A DNA stretch of 40,317 bases from a virus. The position numbers were made by a program, and so were the translations under genes. The stretch spans positions 1 through 40,317 of the IMG/VR virus record IMGVR_UViG_3300022745_000077. One strand, 5' to 3'. The notes beneath the pieces are model-generated. The model did no database searches. It was not told where the DNA came from and saw nothing but the letters and a program-made list of their open reading frames with translations. Positions 6,592 to 14,158 of this stretch are shown piece after piece (the first letter of the stretch is position 1; each line of letters starts with the position of its first letter).

Positions 6592-7263
6592 GTGCACAAA
6601 TTCTTTTGCTTTGCCTCGGCCGCAACTTCGCTTGCGTTGAGCGGGATCGCGCACGCTACCGAGGCAGAAATCTTTCTTTCCGCCGGCCGCGCACAGTGGT
6701 CGCAGTGCGGCTCGAACGGCTGCTGGCGGCAACCCCCGCTGCCCTCTCAGTGGCAGCTGCACACCAACACGAAGTCGATCGGCCTTCGCATCGGCGACTT
6801 CGAGATCACCACGCGCGATCTGGGGTCCGTTTCGGTACGGGGCACCTTCGTCGCTGACGCCGACTACGACTCGCAGAACAGCAGAGTCCGGGAGGGCGCG
6901 CACACGGTCGACGCGTACACCCGCCAGGAAACGAGCGGACTGAGCGTCGCCTACGCGCCCCGCTTCCGCTGGCGCGCCGTATCGGTGGCGCCCGAAATCG
7001 GGATCCTCGGCATCGATCAGAAGCAGTACTTCGCCAACTACGCGCCGGGCAGCACGGCGGTCAGCGGCGACGGCTGGGAGCACAACGCCCATCGCATCAC
7101 GCCCATGGTTGGCGTGAAGGTCGCGGTGCACGCAGGTGACTTCTCGATCGGCGCCGGATTCGAAGCGTTCTGGCGGCCGCGCTACGTCAACAGCCTGGCC
7201 GGCGGCGGCGAGTCCAAGGTCGGCCTGACCGTACGGCTTCTGCAGATCGGGGTGGCGCTGTGA
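6592..7263 (+). CDS. Exported, probably outer-membrane beta-rich protein
   Basis: 223 aa from GTG at 6592, with GGAG 8-9 nt upstream. The N terminus is a Sec signal peptide (short basic start, hydrophobic core SAATSLALSGIA, AHA-type cleavage site near residue 22). The mature protein is rich in alternating beta-strand patterns (YAPRFRWRAVSVAPEIGIL, VGVKVAVHAGDFSIGAGFEA) and ends in VGLTVRLLQIGVAL, as in small outer-membrane beta-barrels. One Cys pair lies near the N terminus. I do not recognise a family. With the divergent lipoprotein it forms a two-gene envelope cassette, a likely lysogenic-conversion locus. Confidence 0.7.
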   Translation: MHKFFCFASAATSLALSGIAHATEAEIFLSAGRAQWSQCGSNGCWRQPPLPSQWQLHTNTKSIGLRIGDFEITTRDLGSVSVRGTFVADADYDSQNSRVREGAHTVDAYTRQETSGLSVAYAPRFRWRAVSVAPEIGILGIDQKQYFANYAPGSTAVSGDGWEHNAHRITPMVGVKVAVHAGDFSIGAGFEAFWRPRYVNSLAGGGESKVGLTVRLLQIGVAL

Positions 7264-7460
7264 AAGCCCCGACTGCAGACACCCGCGCCCGCTATCGCTA
7301 CAGCGTGGCGCTGCTTCGCCAGGTGACGTTGAGCGAGGAAGGCGTCCAGGAGCGCGTCCACCTGCACGCAGCCGACGCCACGCAGGCGCTGGCCTGCGCT
7401 GCGCACGTCACCGGCGCCGCAGCCGTGTTCGATGCCGTTCGTCTTGGCGAAGTGGCATGA
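7260..7460 (+). CDS. Small hypothetical protein
   Basis: 66 aa, GTG start overlapping the previous stop (GTGA). A strand-rich N-terminal half (RYRYSVALLRQVTL) is followed by an alanine-rich helix (ADATQALACAAHVTG). No family recognised. Start of the close-packed rightward early operon. Confidence 0.55.
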   Translation: MKAPTADTRARYRYSVALLRQVTLSEEGVQERVHLHAADATQALACAAHVTGAAAVFDAVRLGEVA

Positions 7461-7834
7461 ACGCGCGCGCCTGCCCCCCTTGCGACGGCGACTGCAACCA
7501 GGGCCGCGACTGTCCTGCACGTGCGCTCGAAGCCGTCGTGTCCGACCGCATGGCCGAGCCGTGCCAGATGTGCGGCGGCATGGGCTGCGGAATCATCGGC
7601 CACCGCACGCCGACCTACGCCGACACCGAGCAGCTCGACGGCGGCATTACGGACGCATTCGTTGCGGCTCACCGTGAGGCCACCGAGAAGGAAACCATCT
7701 TGCGTCGCGCGCTGGCCGACGCCGGCGAACTGCGCCTGCAGAACGCATCGCTGAATCGCGCGCTGTGGCTGACCATCGGCGCGCTGGCCGCCTCCGCTGC
7801 GCTCAACGCCTTTCTGGTGGGCATGTCATGGTGA
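7457..7834 (+). CDS. Cys-rich N terminus, C-terminal membrane anchor
   Basis: 125 aa, ATGA overlap with the gene upstream. The first 50 residues carry eight cysteines (CPPC, C, C, then CQMCGGMGCG), pointing to metal binding. A charged helix follows, and the C terminus is a single hydrophobic segment (LWLTIGALAASAALNAFLVG). This layout suggests a membrane-anchored metal-binding protein with the cysteine domain in the cytoplasm. No named family recognised. Confidence 0.6.
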   Translation: MNARACPPCDGDCNQGRDCPARALEAVVSDRMAEPCQMCGGMGCGIIGHRTPTYADTEQLDGGITDAFVAAHREATEKETILRRALADAGELRLQNASLNRALWLTIGALAASAALNAFLVGMSW

Positions 7835-8139
7835 AGCAGGTCACCACGCGCACCGTGCCGATCCCCGGCGTCGTCGCCCAGCACCACCAGGTGTTGCTCA
7901 ACGGTCAGGTCATCCACTCGCAGATCAGCGCGCTTGACCTGACCGACGTGGCCAGCGCGGTCGCGCGCCACCAGCAGTCGCAGCGCCAGTTGAGCACCGC
8001 GGCCGCGGCCACCTACCGCTGCAGCGCCTGCTCCAAAGAGAAGCCGGCCAACGAGTACCCGTTCCTCGGAGCGAAGCGCAGAGGCATCTGCAAGACGTGC
8101 CACAAAGACCGGCGCCGAGCCAGGGAGGCCCGAGCATGA
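7828..8139 (+). CDS. Small zinc-ribbon protein
   Basis: 103 aa from ATG 7828, overlapping the previous stop by 7 bp. The C-terminal third holds CSAC, then about 18 residues later CKTC, in a basic setting (KRRG and KDRRRAREARA), typical of a zinc ribbon that binds nucleic acid. The N-terminal half is strand-rich (TVPIPGVVAQHHQVLLNGQ). Function unknown. Confidence 0.6.
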   Translation: MVKQVTTRTVPIPGVVAQHHQVLLNGQVIHSQISALDLTDVASAVARHQQSQRQLSTAAAATYRCSACSKEKPANEYPFLGAKRRGICKTCHKDRRRAREARA

Positions 8140-8378
8140 AGCTGCGCTACGTCTTACTGCTGATCGCGCTGCCCGTGACTTGGTTTTGGTCGGCAGCCGT
8201 CGCCACGCGTGATGCGCAGCTGTTCGCTGCGCTCGATCGCCAGCAGCACATCGAACGCTGCGCGCGCCAGGAAGCCCTGGCCGTGCGCATCTATTCCCCC
8301 AACCGCGCGCCGAAAGACGACCTGGTCGTGTGCCAGAGCGGCTCGATGCGCGCACGCGGCAAACGGAGCATGGGATGA
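8136..8378 (+). CDS. Small membrane or exported protein
   Basis: 80 aa, ATGA overlap with the upstream stop. The N terminus is a hydrophobic segment after a short basic start (MKLRYVLLLIALPVTWFWS), which may be a signal anchor. The rest is polar, with two cysteines about 45 residues apart and a basic end. No family recognised. Confidence 0.55.
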   Translation: MKLRYVLLLIALPVTWFWSAAVATRDAQLFAALDRQQHIERCARQEALAVRIYSPNRAPKDDLVVCQSGSMRARGKRSMG

Positions 8379-8533
8379 GGCTTCCGATCATGTACTGCGC
8401 GAAGTGCCACCGCGGCGAGCCGACGACGGTCTGCCGTTGGTGCAGCCACGACAAGCTGGCCGATCTGTGTGCGGCCGCCGCGAAGAAGATGGCCGGCGAC
8501 CCGCCGCCGGTGCGCCGGGAAAAGGCCGCGTGA
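8375..8533 (+). CDS. Mini zinc-ribbon protein
   Basis: 52 aa, ATGA overlap with the previous gene. It carries CAKC and CRWC pairs 11 residues apart, then another Cys in DKLADLC, and a basic C terminus: a small treble-clef or zinc-ribbon candidate. Function unknown; one of several Cys-rich mini-proteins in this operon. Confidence 0.55.
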   Translation: MRLPIMYCAKCHRGEPTTVCRWCSHDKLADLCAAAAKKMAGDPPPVRREKAA

Positions 8534-8763
8534 TGCGCTTCTGGTTCGAGATCCCCGAGCGCAGCCCGCTGACGCTACGCATCCGGTGGGCGCACCTGCT
8601 CACCGCCAATCACGGCCGCGTGTGGCAACTCGTGGTCGAGGAGAACGACGACGACTTCGGCTGGGTGCTGTGCGGCCCCCTTGCGGACTTCCCCGAACGG
8701 TTTCCGGAGTTCGTCGAGTTTCTGCCGAGCGCGCGCGATGAGGAGCTGCCGCCATGGACGTGA
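8533..8763 (+). CDS. Small hypothetical protein
   Basis: 76 aa; its ATG overlaps the previous stop (TGATG). Aromatic and acidic, with regularly spaced Trp and Phe (FWFEIPERSP, then EENDDDFGWVLCGPLADF, then FPEFVEFL). A negatively charged surface is expected; DNA mimicry would be pure speculation. No family recognised. Confidence 0.55.
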   Translation: MRFWFEIPERSPLTLRIRWAHLLTANHGRVWQLVVEENDDDFGWVLCGPLADFPERFPEFVEFLPSARDEELPPWT

Positions 8764-9053
8764 GCGCAATGCAGGTCCAGCTCGGCGACGCCGACCTGGC
8801 GGTGTCTGAGCTCGAAAAAATGGGCAGCAGGGTGCTGGCCGTTTATTTGTCGCTCAACTACGAGCGGCCGCGGATCCTCATTGCGAACCCGGACCCGCTG
8901 TGCCAGGCCTTGGATCGCGAGGGCGTCGCAGTAACGGTCGAACCCGGCCAGGCCAAGTGGCGCGAAGGCCGCGCCGTGTTCCACGACTGCGACGTGCAGT
9001 GGCTGTTTCCGAACGTCGCAGCCGTGCAGACGTCTGCAGGAGCCAAGGCATGA
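8754..9053 (+). CDS. Small hypothetical protein
   Basis: 99 aa, overlapping the previous gene by 10 bp. It looks like a compact alpha/beta fold (LGDADLAVSELEKMGSRVLAVYLSL, later GVAVTVEP and AVFHDCDVQWLFPNVAAV). No family recognised. Coupled within the early operon. Confidence 0.55.
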   Translation: MDVSAMQVQLGDADLAVSELEKMGSRVLAVYLSLNYERPRILIANPDPLCQALDREGVAVTVEPGQAKWREGRAVFHDCDVQWLFPNVAAVQTSAGAKA

Positions 9054-9481
9054 GCAAAAGCGATTCGATCCGCGAGGTTCTGCGGGAGGCCAGCGGTCCC
9101 CTTTCCGTTTCCGATGTCAACGCCGCGGCCGGCTTCGACGAGAGCGACGAGGCAAGCACCGCCGCGTTGCTGGCCTACCTGCAGAAAGCCGGTGAGGCTC
9201 GCAACGTCGCACCAGCCAGCAAGCCCGGCCAGTGGGTCGCGGGAACGGCGAAAGCCGCGAAGCGCCTGCCCCCCCCCAAGAGCGCTGCGCGCGCGACGAA
9301 GGAGGTCGCGCCGGTCGTTGTAGCTCCACTGCCTGCGGCCGCGATCACGCCGCCAGGGTCCACAGCGCTGGCGGACGACGGTTCCATCCTCATCCTGGAA
9401 GGCGATCGCGTAGCGGCCCGCCTTTCGCAGCAGCAGGCCCTCAACATCGCCGCGCTGGTCGCGCGCCACACGGCTCGCTGA
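9050..9481 (+). CDS. Putative winged-helix protein with flexible linker
   Basis: 143 aa, ATGA overlap. The N-terminal 65 residues fit a winged helix (SIREVLREASGPLSVSDVN, then STAALLAYLQKAGEARNV, GQWVAG). An Ala/Pro/Lys-rich linker follows, then a short C-terminal strand-helix unit (SILILEGDRVAARLSQQQAL). The architecture suggests a DNA-binding regulator; the target is unknown. Confidence 0.55.
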   Translation: MSKSDSIREVLREASGPLSVSDVNAAAGFDESDEASTAALLAYLQKAGEARNVAPASKPGQWVAGTAKAAKRLPPPKSAARATKEVAPVVVAPLPAAAITPPGSTALADDGSILILEGDRVAARLSQQQALNIAALVARHTAR

Positions 9482-9482
9482 C

Positions 9483-9689
9483 GTGATCGGCGTTCCTGTC
9501 ACCACCTGGTACACGTGCTCGCGCTGCGCTCATGGCGTGCGCCACGGCACGCTGTGTGGCCACCCGACCGCACGCCGCGACGCCGGCGGCGTCAACGTGC
9601 CCGTCGACCGCATCCGTTGCGCGCGAGAGCTCTGCGGCCCCGACGGCAACTGGCACGAGTACGCGTACCCGCTGGCGGCCGCGGCATGA
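9483..9689 (+). CDS. Small Cys-rich protein
   Basis: 68 aa, GTG start one base after the previous stop. Contains CSRC, a further CGH and the C..C pair RCARELCG, with a conserved-looking DGNWHEY near the end. Probably a structural zinc site. Function unknown. Confidence 0.5.
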   Translation: MIGVPVTTWYTCSRCAHGVRHGTLCGHPTARRDAGGVNVPVDRIRCARELCGPDGNWHEYAYPLAAAA

Positions 9690-10000
9690 CTCGCGACCTC
9701 GATCCCCGCCCGATCTCGCAGCGTTACTTCTCGCGCGAGGAGCTGACGGCCGCCTGGCTGGCGATTCGCCCCCGCGGCGATCGCCGCGACCTCGACCAGG
9801 CGATGGAAAAGCAGACGCTGGCCTGCCTCATCCGGTGCGCAGCTGTCGCGGCGCGCCGCACGCGGGAGGCGATCGCCTCCCACGGATCCCTGCGGCCACC
9901 GCGCGACGCCGAGATCTCGCAGCACGTTTTCGCGCGCCGGCTCAGCCGCGAGTCGCCGCGCATTGACATCAAGCGGCTGCAGGCCAACGACATCGACTAA
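9686..10000 (+). CDS. Hypothetical helical protein
   Basis: 104 aa, ATGA overlap. Mostly helical and basic (REELTAAWLAIRP, KQTLACLIRCAAVAARRTRE), ending IDIKRLQANDID. No family recognised. It precedes the ParB-like gene by 10 bp and is probably co-transcribed. Confidence 0.5.
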   Translation: MTRDLDPRPISQRYFSREELTAAWLAIRPRGDRRDLDQAMEKQTLACLIRCAAVAARRTREAIASHGSLRPPRDAEISQHVFARRLSRESPRIDIKRLQANDID

Positions 10001-10010
10001 CAGGAGAATC

Positions 10011-11576
10011 ATGAACGCAATCGCAGAGCCCGCGGCCATGCAGAGCGGCGACTTCCGCCGGCTGCCGGTCAAGCGCCTGGCGCCGAGCCCCAGCAACGCC
10101 GAGCGTGCCAAGAACTACGACGCCGCCAAGCTGCAGGAACTGGCCGACAGCATCAAGGCCAACGGCCTGGCGCAACCGATCCTGGTGACGCCGGCGCTGC
10201 CCGGCGGGAAGGACTACGACCACGTCATCGTCGCCGGCGAACGCCGCTGGCGCGCGCACCAGCTCGCGGGCCTGTCGGAGATCGATTGCATCGTGCGGGA
10301 GCTCACGCCCATGCAGGTGCTCGAGCTCCAGCTGATCGAGAACTTGCAGCGCCAGGACGTGCACCCGTTGCAGGAGGCCGACGGCTATCGCGTGCTGCTC
10401 GACCTCCACGGGTTGTCGATGGACGCGCTCGCCAAGCGCATCGGCAAGAGCACCAGCTACATCTTCGCGCGGCTGAAGCTTCGCGATCTCTGCGCCGACG
10501 TGCGCAAGGAGTACTACGCCGGCAAGTTCGGCAGCGAGATCGCCCTCCTCCTGGCGCGCATCCCAACGAAGGACTTGCAGACGCGGGCATGCAAGGAGAT
10601 CACGTCGACGCACTACGGCGACGGCGTGATGTCGTTCCGCCAGGCGCGCGACCACATCGAGCGCAACTACATGCTGCGCCTGGCCGAGGCGCCGTTCGAC
10701 ACCAAGGACGCGAAGCTGGTGGCCACCGCCGGCGCGTGCACCGACTGCCCAAAGCGCACCGGCAACCAGCGCGACCTCTTCGCCGACATCAAGGGCGCGG
10801 ACGTGTGCACGGATCCGACGTGCTTCGCCGGCAAGAAAGACGCCGCCGCGGCCGCGCGCATTGCCGAGGCCAAGGCAGCCGGCCAGCGAGTGATCACCGG
10901 CGCCGAAGCAAAGAAGGTCAAGCCGAGCCAGTACGGCGGCCTGCAGGGCGTGGTCGCGGTCGACAAAGTCAGCTACGACCTGGGCCACAAGACGCCGAAG
11001 GAAGCGCTGGGCAAGGCGCTGCCGCCAACAGCGCTGCTCAAAGATCCGCACAGCGGCGAGCTCGTCGAGGTCGTTGATGCGGCCGCCCTGCGGAAGGCAG
11101 CGAAGGACAAGGGGCTCATCAAAACGGCGTCCAGGACCTCGAGCACTGCTGCCCGTCGCGGGCATGGCGACGAGAAAGCCGAGCGCCAGGCGCGCGTGCG
11201 GCGCGCTGTGTGGATGCGCGTGCGCGACAAGATCCGCGCGAAGCCAACCGCCGGCGACCTGCAGATGGTGGCCAAGTCGATGTGGAGCGACGTCTGGAGC
11301 GACGAGGTCGCGAAGCTGTGGGGTTTCGGACCCAGCGCCGGCGACCTGAAGAAGATCGAGGCAGCGATCGACAAGCTGAGCGCGATCGATCTGGCGGTGC
11401 TCGTGTGCGACCTGGCGCTCGAGGAAAGCGCGGGTGGCTATGACAGCCCGTCGAGCGATCGCCTGATGGCGGCCGCCAAGCGCCACCGCGTCGACGTCGA
11501 CGCGATCAAGAAAGAGATCGAGGCCGAGGCGCGTGCGAAGAAGGCTACGCCGGCGAAGAAGGGAGCCAAGAAATGA
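10011..11576 (+). CDS. ParB/Spo0J-family protein with Cys insertion
   Basis: 521 aa from ATG 10011, with AGGAGA 5 nt upstream. Residues about 15-110 are a ParB N-terminal domain, with GERRWRA (CTP-binding motif of ParB-type enzymes) and ENLQRQD. A helix-turn-helix follows (LSMDALAKRIGKSTSYIFARLKL). Then comes a Cys-rich piece (CTDCPKRTGNQ, later CTDPTC) of the kind found in phage and plasmid ParB homologues, and a Lys/Ala-rich C terminus. No ParA is present, so it is unlikely to be a plasmid-type partition pair. A DNA-binding regulator or CTP switch acting in early gene control or replication is the better guess. Confidence 0.85.
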   Translation: MNAIAEPAAMQSGDFRRLPVKRLAPSPSNAERAKNYDAAKLQELADSIKANGLAQPILVTPALPGGKDYDHVIVAGERRWRAHQLAGLSEIDCIVRELTPMQVLELQLIENLQRQDVHPLQEADGYRVLLDLHGLSMDALAKRIGKSTSYIFARLKLRDLCADVRKEYYAGKFGSEIALLLARIPTKDLQTRACKEITSTHYGDGVMSFRQARDHIERNYMLRLAEAPFDTKDAKLVATAGACTDCPKRTGNQRDLFADIKGADVCTDPTCFAGKKDAAAAARIAEAKAAGQRVITGAEAKKVKPSQYGGLQGVVAVDKVSYDLGHKTPKEALGKALPPTALLKDPHSGELVEVVDAAALRKAAKDKGLIKTASRTSSTAARRGHGDEKAERQARVRRAVWMRVRDKIRAKPTAGDLQMVAKSMWSDVWSDEVAKLWGFGPSAGDLKKIEAAIDKLSAIDLAVLVCDLALEESAGGYDSPSSDRLMAAAKRHRVDVDAIKKEIEAEARAKKATPAKKGAKK

Positions 11577-11797
11577 ACCAGGCGTTCCTGGCCCAGCTGG
11601 CCGCCCAGATCCAGAAGATCCCCGAATCGGCTCCCGCGAAGATCGATCCGGCCAATCGCCGGAAGGTAGGCAAGGCTCGGCCGGCCGGCTCCAAGATCAT
11701 CCGCGCGATCGCGCGCGGCAGCTTCTCGAGGTGTCACCTTGGCATCAACCCCGATGCGAAGGCCCACAAATCCAACCCACGGAGGAAAGCAGCATGA
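11573..11797 (+). CDS. Small basic hypothetical protein
   Basis: 74 aa, ATGA overlap with the ParB-like gene. Very basic and short: helix FLAQLAAQIQKI, then a Lys/Arg-rich tail (RRKVGKARPAGSKIIRAIARG). May bind nucleic acid. No family recognised. Confidence 0.5.
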   Translation: MNQAFLAQLAAQIQKIPESAPAKIDPANRRKVGKARPAGSKIIRAIARGSFSRCHLGINPDAKAHKSNPRRKAA

Positions 11798-12090
11798 CGG
11801 CACCGATCGCAAAGCACCTGGCGCTTCTTGGCAAGCGCGTCGCCGACAAGGTCACCGGATACACCGGCGTCATCGAGTCGGTCAGCTTCGACCTGTACGG
11901 GTGCGTGAAGGTGGTGATCAATCCCGGCCTCGACAAGGACCACAAGCTTGGCGAGTCGCGCTGGTTCGACGTGAGCCGCGTCGACGTGTTGCCCGACCCT
12001 GCGGTGATGGATCCGCCGGACTGGCTGGGCGACACCGCCCAAGCGCGCGGCGAGCAAGGCGCGGCCGAGAAGCCACTGCCGCACGGCTGA
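11794..12090 (+). CDS. Hypothetical protein, beta-barrel-like domain
   Basis: 98 aa, ATGA overlap; GGAGGAAA lies 8 nt upstream of the ATG. The core (LLGKRVADKVTGYTGVIESVSF, then CVKVVINPG and SRWFDVSRVDVL) resembles the small SH3-like or KOW-like conserved phage proteins. Function unknown. Confidence 0.55.
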   Translation: MTAPIAKHLALLGKRVADKVTGYTGVIESVSFDLYGCVKVVINPGLDKDHKLGESRWFDVSRVDVLPDPAVMDPPDWLGDTAQARGEQGAAEKPLPHG

Positions 12091-12091
12091 C

Positions 12092-12424
12092 ATGAACAAG
12101 GCGCAGCGGAATCTGTACGCGCCGGTCGAATCGGCCGAGCGCGCGCTGGAGAAGGCGCGCGAAGAATTTCTGCGCGCCAGCGGGTGGACCAATACCACCG
12201 ACTCGATGACGTGCATGTGGATGTGGGTGAAGAACGCGACGCCGGGCACATGGGTCAAGCGTTGGAACGACGAGCACCCGGAGCTAGCGGACCGCGAGAA
12301 AGAGCAGCCGGTGCACTACCGCGTGATGCGCTCCGAAGATGCGGTGAGGATCCAGCTTCACATGTGGGACCTGGGTCACGACATTCGTACTGCATCGCCG
12401 CCCGAGGGAGGCGCCAGTGAGTGA
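12092..12424 (+). CDS. Hypothetical protein
   Basis: 110 aa, starting one base after the previous stop. Helical N terminus (SAERALEKAREEFLRASGW), then Trp/Met-rich MTCMWMWVK and GTWVKRWNDEHPEL. No family recognised. Confidence 0.5.
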   Translation: MNKAQRNLYAPVESAERALEKAREEFLRASGWTNTTDSMTCMWMWVKNATPGTWVKRWNDEHPELADREKEQPVHYRVMRSEDAVRIQLHMWDLGHDIRTASPPEGGASE

Positions 12425-12791
12425 CCTTGAACGCCAAGTAAAAGATCGCGCCATTGACATCTACATCGACGCAGAACGTGACGTCGCCAAACTCAAAGCC
12501 GAGATTGAGCGCCTGCGTGCGCGGGTCGCGGAGTGGCAGCCGATCGAAACGGCGCCGCAGGATGGCCGCACGCTGCTGCTCGGCTACTTCAACTCACACG
12601 GCAAGTGGCGAACGATGCGCGGCCAATGGATGAGTGCCGACTTCATCGCCGATAACTGGGAAGAGCCGGAAAACGGCGAGCCGGGCTGGCATGAGACTTC
12701 GGTCGAGGCCGACCAGTGTCCGACCTGTTGGTTCACAACGCCCACGCACTGGATGCCTCTGCCCGCCGCTCCTGCGCAGACGAAGGGATGA
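12417..12791 (+). CDS. DUF551-like protein
   Basis: 124 aa, GTG start overlapping the previous gene by 8 bp. A coiled N-terminal helix (DAERDVAKLKAEIERLRARV) precedes WQPIETAPQDGRTLLLG and ends with PTHWMPLP: the opening and closing signature of the DUF551 family, common in early regions of temperate phages. No biochemical role is established to my knowledge. Confidence 0.7.
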   Translation: MSDLERQVKDRAIDIYIDAERDVAKLKAEIERLRARVAEWQPIETAPQDGRTLLLGYFNSHGKWRTMRGQWMSADFIADNWEEPENGEPGWHETSVEADQCPTCWFTTPTHWMPLPAAPAQTKG

Positions 12792-13135
12792 ACGAACCCG
12801 CGCTCTTGCCGATCGCCGACGCCGCCAAGATCGCCGGCGGTGTGTCGGTGCGCACGCTCGAGCGCGAACATGCAGACGGCCGCCTTGCTATCGTGCGCAT
12901 CCGCCGGCGGAAGTTCATCGAGCCCGCCGAGCTGCAGCGCTACATCGCGGCCCAACGGGTATGTCAATCCGAAAGCACGGCAACCGCTACCAGGTCCGAG
13001 TCCGCGTTGGCGGTGGTAAGCGTATTGAACGAACTCTTCCCCCCGGCGCGTCGTACAAAGACGCCCAGCAGCTCCGCGCCCAAATCATCCGCGCGCAGAT
13101 CGACGTTCAGGTTGGTCGACCGCAGCAGTACCTGA
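12788..13135 (+). CDS. xis: Excisionase-like MerR/Xis-type protein
   Basis: 115 aa, ATGA overlap with the DUF551 gene. Residues about 5-58 form a winged-helix excisionase-like domain (LPIADAAKIAGGVSVRTLERE, then RRRKFIEPAELQRYIAAQ). The remaining 57 residues are read out of frame over the start of integrase and are low-complexity; they may be dispensable. Position directly before int fits excisionase, which bends attachment-site DNA to favour excision. Confidence 0.7.
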   Translation: MNEPALLPIADAAKIAGGVSVRTLEREHADGRLAIVRIRRRKFIEPAELQRYIAAQRVCQSESTATATRSESALAVVSVLNELFPPARRTKTPSSSAPKSSARRSTFRLVDRSST

Positions 13136-13971
13136 TCGACAAGGCACTCGATCGCTGGATCGAGACAAGCGCCAAAGCCCTCAAGAGTTGGCAGAAAGAC
13201 GTGCGCTATCGCGTCGACGTGCTGCGCGACTACACCGCCGGCAAGTACCTCGAGCAGCTGGCCGAGGTGGCCGACGCCGTGAAAAAGCGCGGCATCGAGC
13301 TGAAGAAGGCGCCGGCGACGACCAACCGCCTGCTATCGATCCTGCGGCGCGTTGGCAACCTGGCCATCAAATGGAAATGGACGCGCGAGGCGCACGGCAT
13401 CGAGCTGGTGCCCGGCGAGCTGCCGCGCGAGGCCTACGTGACGCCGGCCCAGGTGCGCAAGCTGATGGCGGCCGCCGAGCCGCTAACGCGCGACTTCATG
13501 GTGTTCGCATCGCTGACAGGCCTGCGGCGGGGTGAGGTCCTGCGGCTGCAAAAGGAACACCTGCGCGATGGTGGCGTGATGGTCGACAACCGCAGCAAGT
13601 CGGGAAAGTCTCGCTGGGTGCCGCTGGCGCCCGAGGCCGCGGCGATCGCCAAGCGGCGCGTGCCGTTCCAGATCAAGGCCGACAACCTGCGCAGGCGCGT
13701 CGACAAGGCGCGCGACGCAGCGGGGCTTCGCTCGGTGCAGCTGCGCGATCTGCGCCACGCATTCGGCACCTGGCTCGCCGAGAGCGGCATGCCGGCGCCA
13801 TCGATTCGCGACTTGATGGGGCACTCATCGCTGACTGTGACGAGCCGCTACGTGCAGACGGCGGCCAAGCACCTGGCGCTGGGCGTGAACAAGCTTCCGA
13901 GGCTGGGTGGGGTCAGGGCGGGGACAAGCAGCCAGAAGAAAGTGCAGCGAAAGACTGCAAAAGCTGCGTAA
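12961..13971 (+). CDS. int: Tyrosine site-specific integrase
   Basis: 336 aa. The N-terminal arm-binding domain begins MSIRKHGNRYQVRVRVGGG, followed by a SAM-like core-binding domain and the catalytic domain. Catalytic residues visible: Arg189 in TGLRRGE, Arg265 in LRDLR, His288 in LMGHSS and nucleophile Tyr297 in TSRYVQTA. The first His of the usual HxxR box is Arg262 here (RDLR), a known type of variation. It integrates and excises the phage by recombination between attP (13993-14052) and a host tRNA-Ser gene. The start overlaps xis by 175 bp. The last codons contain the first arm-type repeat. Confidence 0.93.
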   Translation: MSIRKHGNRYQVRVRVGGGKRIERTLPPGASYKDAQQLRAQIIRAQIDVQVGRPQQYLIDKALDRWIETSAKALKSWQKDVRYRVDVLRDYTAGKYLEQLAEVADAVKKRGIELKKAPATTNRLLSILRRVGNLAIKWKWTREAHGIELVPGELPREAYVTPAQVRKLMAAAEPLTRDFMVFASLTGLRRGEVLRLQKEHLRDGGVMVDNRSKSGKSRWVPLAPEAAAIAKRRVPFQIKADNLRRRVDKARDAAGLRSVQLRDLRHAFGTWLAESGMPAPSIRDLMGHSSLTVTSRYVQTAAKHLALGVNKLPRLGGVRAGTSSQKKVQRKTAKAA

Positions 13972-14158
13972 GTGACTGTTTTCAGAGGGGACTGGCGGAA
14001 AGGGTGGGATTCGAACCCACGGTACCGAAGAATCGGTACACCGGATTTCGAATCCTCTGACGGGTCGTGGCGCATTCTGGCGCCAGAGTGACAGGACCCG
14101 CAGCAGCAGCCGCGGGCAGGCGGGAATTGACCCCAAGTGGGGTCAGGGTGGGGTCAGG
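13907..14158. repeat. Arm-type integrase site repeats flanking attP
   Basis: GTGGGGTCAGG occurs at 13907-13917 (inside the 3' end of int), 14137-14147 and 14148-14158, the last two in tandem at exactly 11 bp. A degenerate copy (GCGGGGACAAG) follows the first, and an inverted TGACCCC lies at 14128-14134. They stand on both sides of the tRNA-like core, as lambda integrase P and P' arm sites do. Function as arm sites is inference. Confidence 0.6.
13993..14052 (-). other. attP: attP core: 3' half of a tRNA-Ser(CGA) gene
   Basis: On the minus strand this reads as the 3' half of a class II tRNA: anticodon loop TTCGAAA, stem TCCGG, a long variable arm (GTACCGATTC/TTCGGTACC), T arm with GGGTTCGAATCCC, acceptor CTTTCC and encoded CCA (13995-13993). 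The 5' half is absent, and GAGGA replaces the expected CCGGA at the anticodon stem. The inverted repeat GGATT/AATCC at the loop is a likely core-type exchange site. Integration would rebuild the host tRNA-Ser. It is not a functional tRNA gene by itself. Confidence 0.8.

Noticed and set aside
13993-14060. Complete tRNA gene
   Set aside because: Only the 3' half is present; the 5' acceptor and D arm are absent, so it is an att site.
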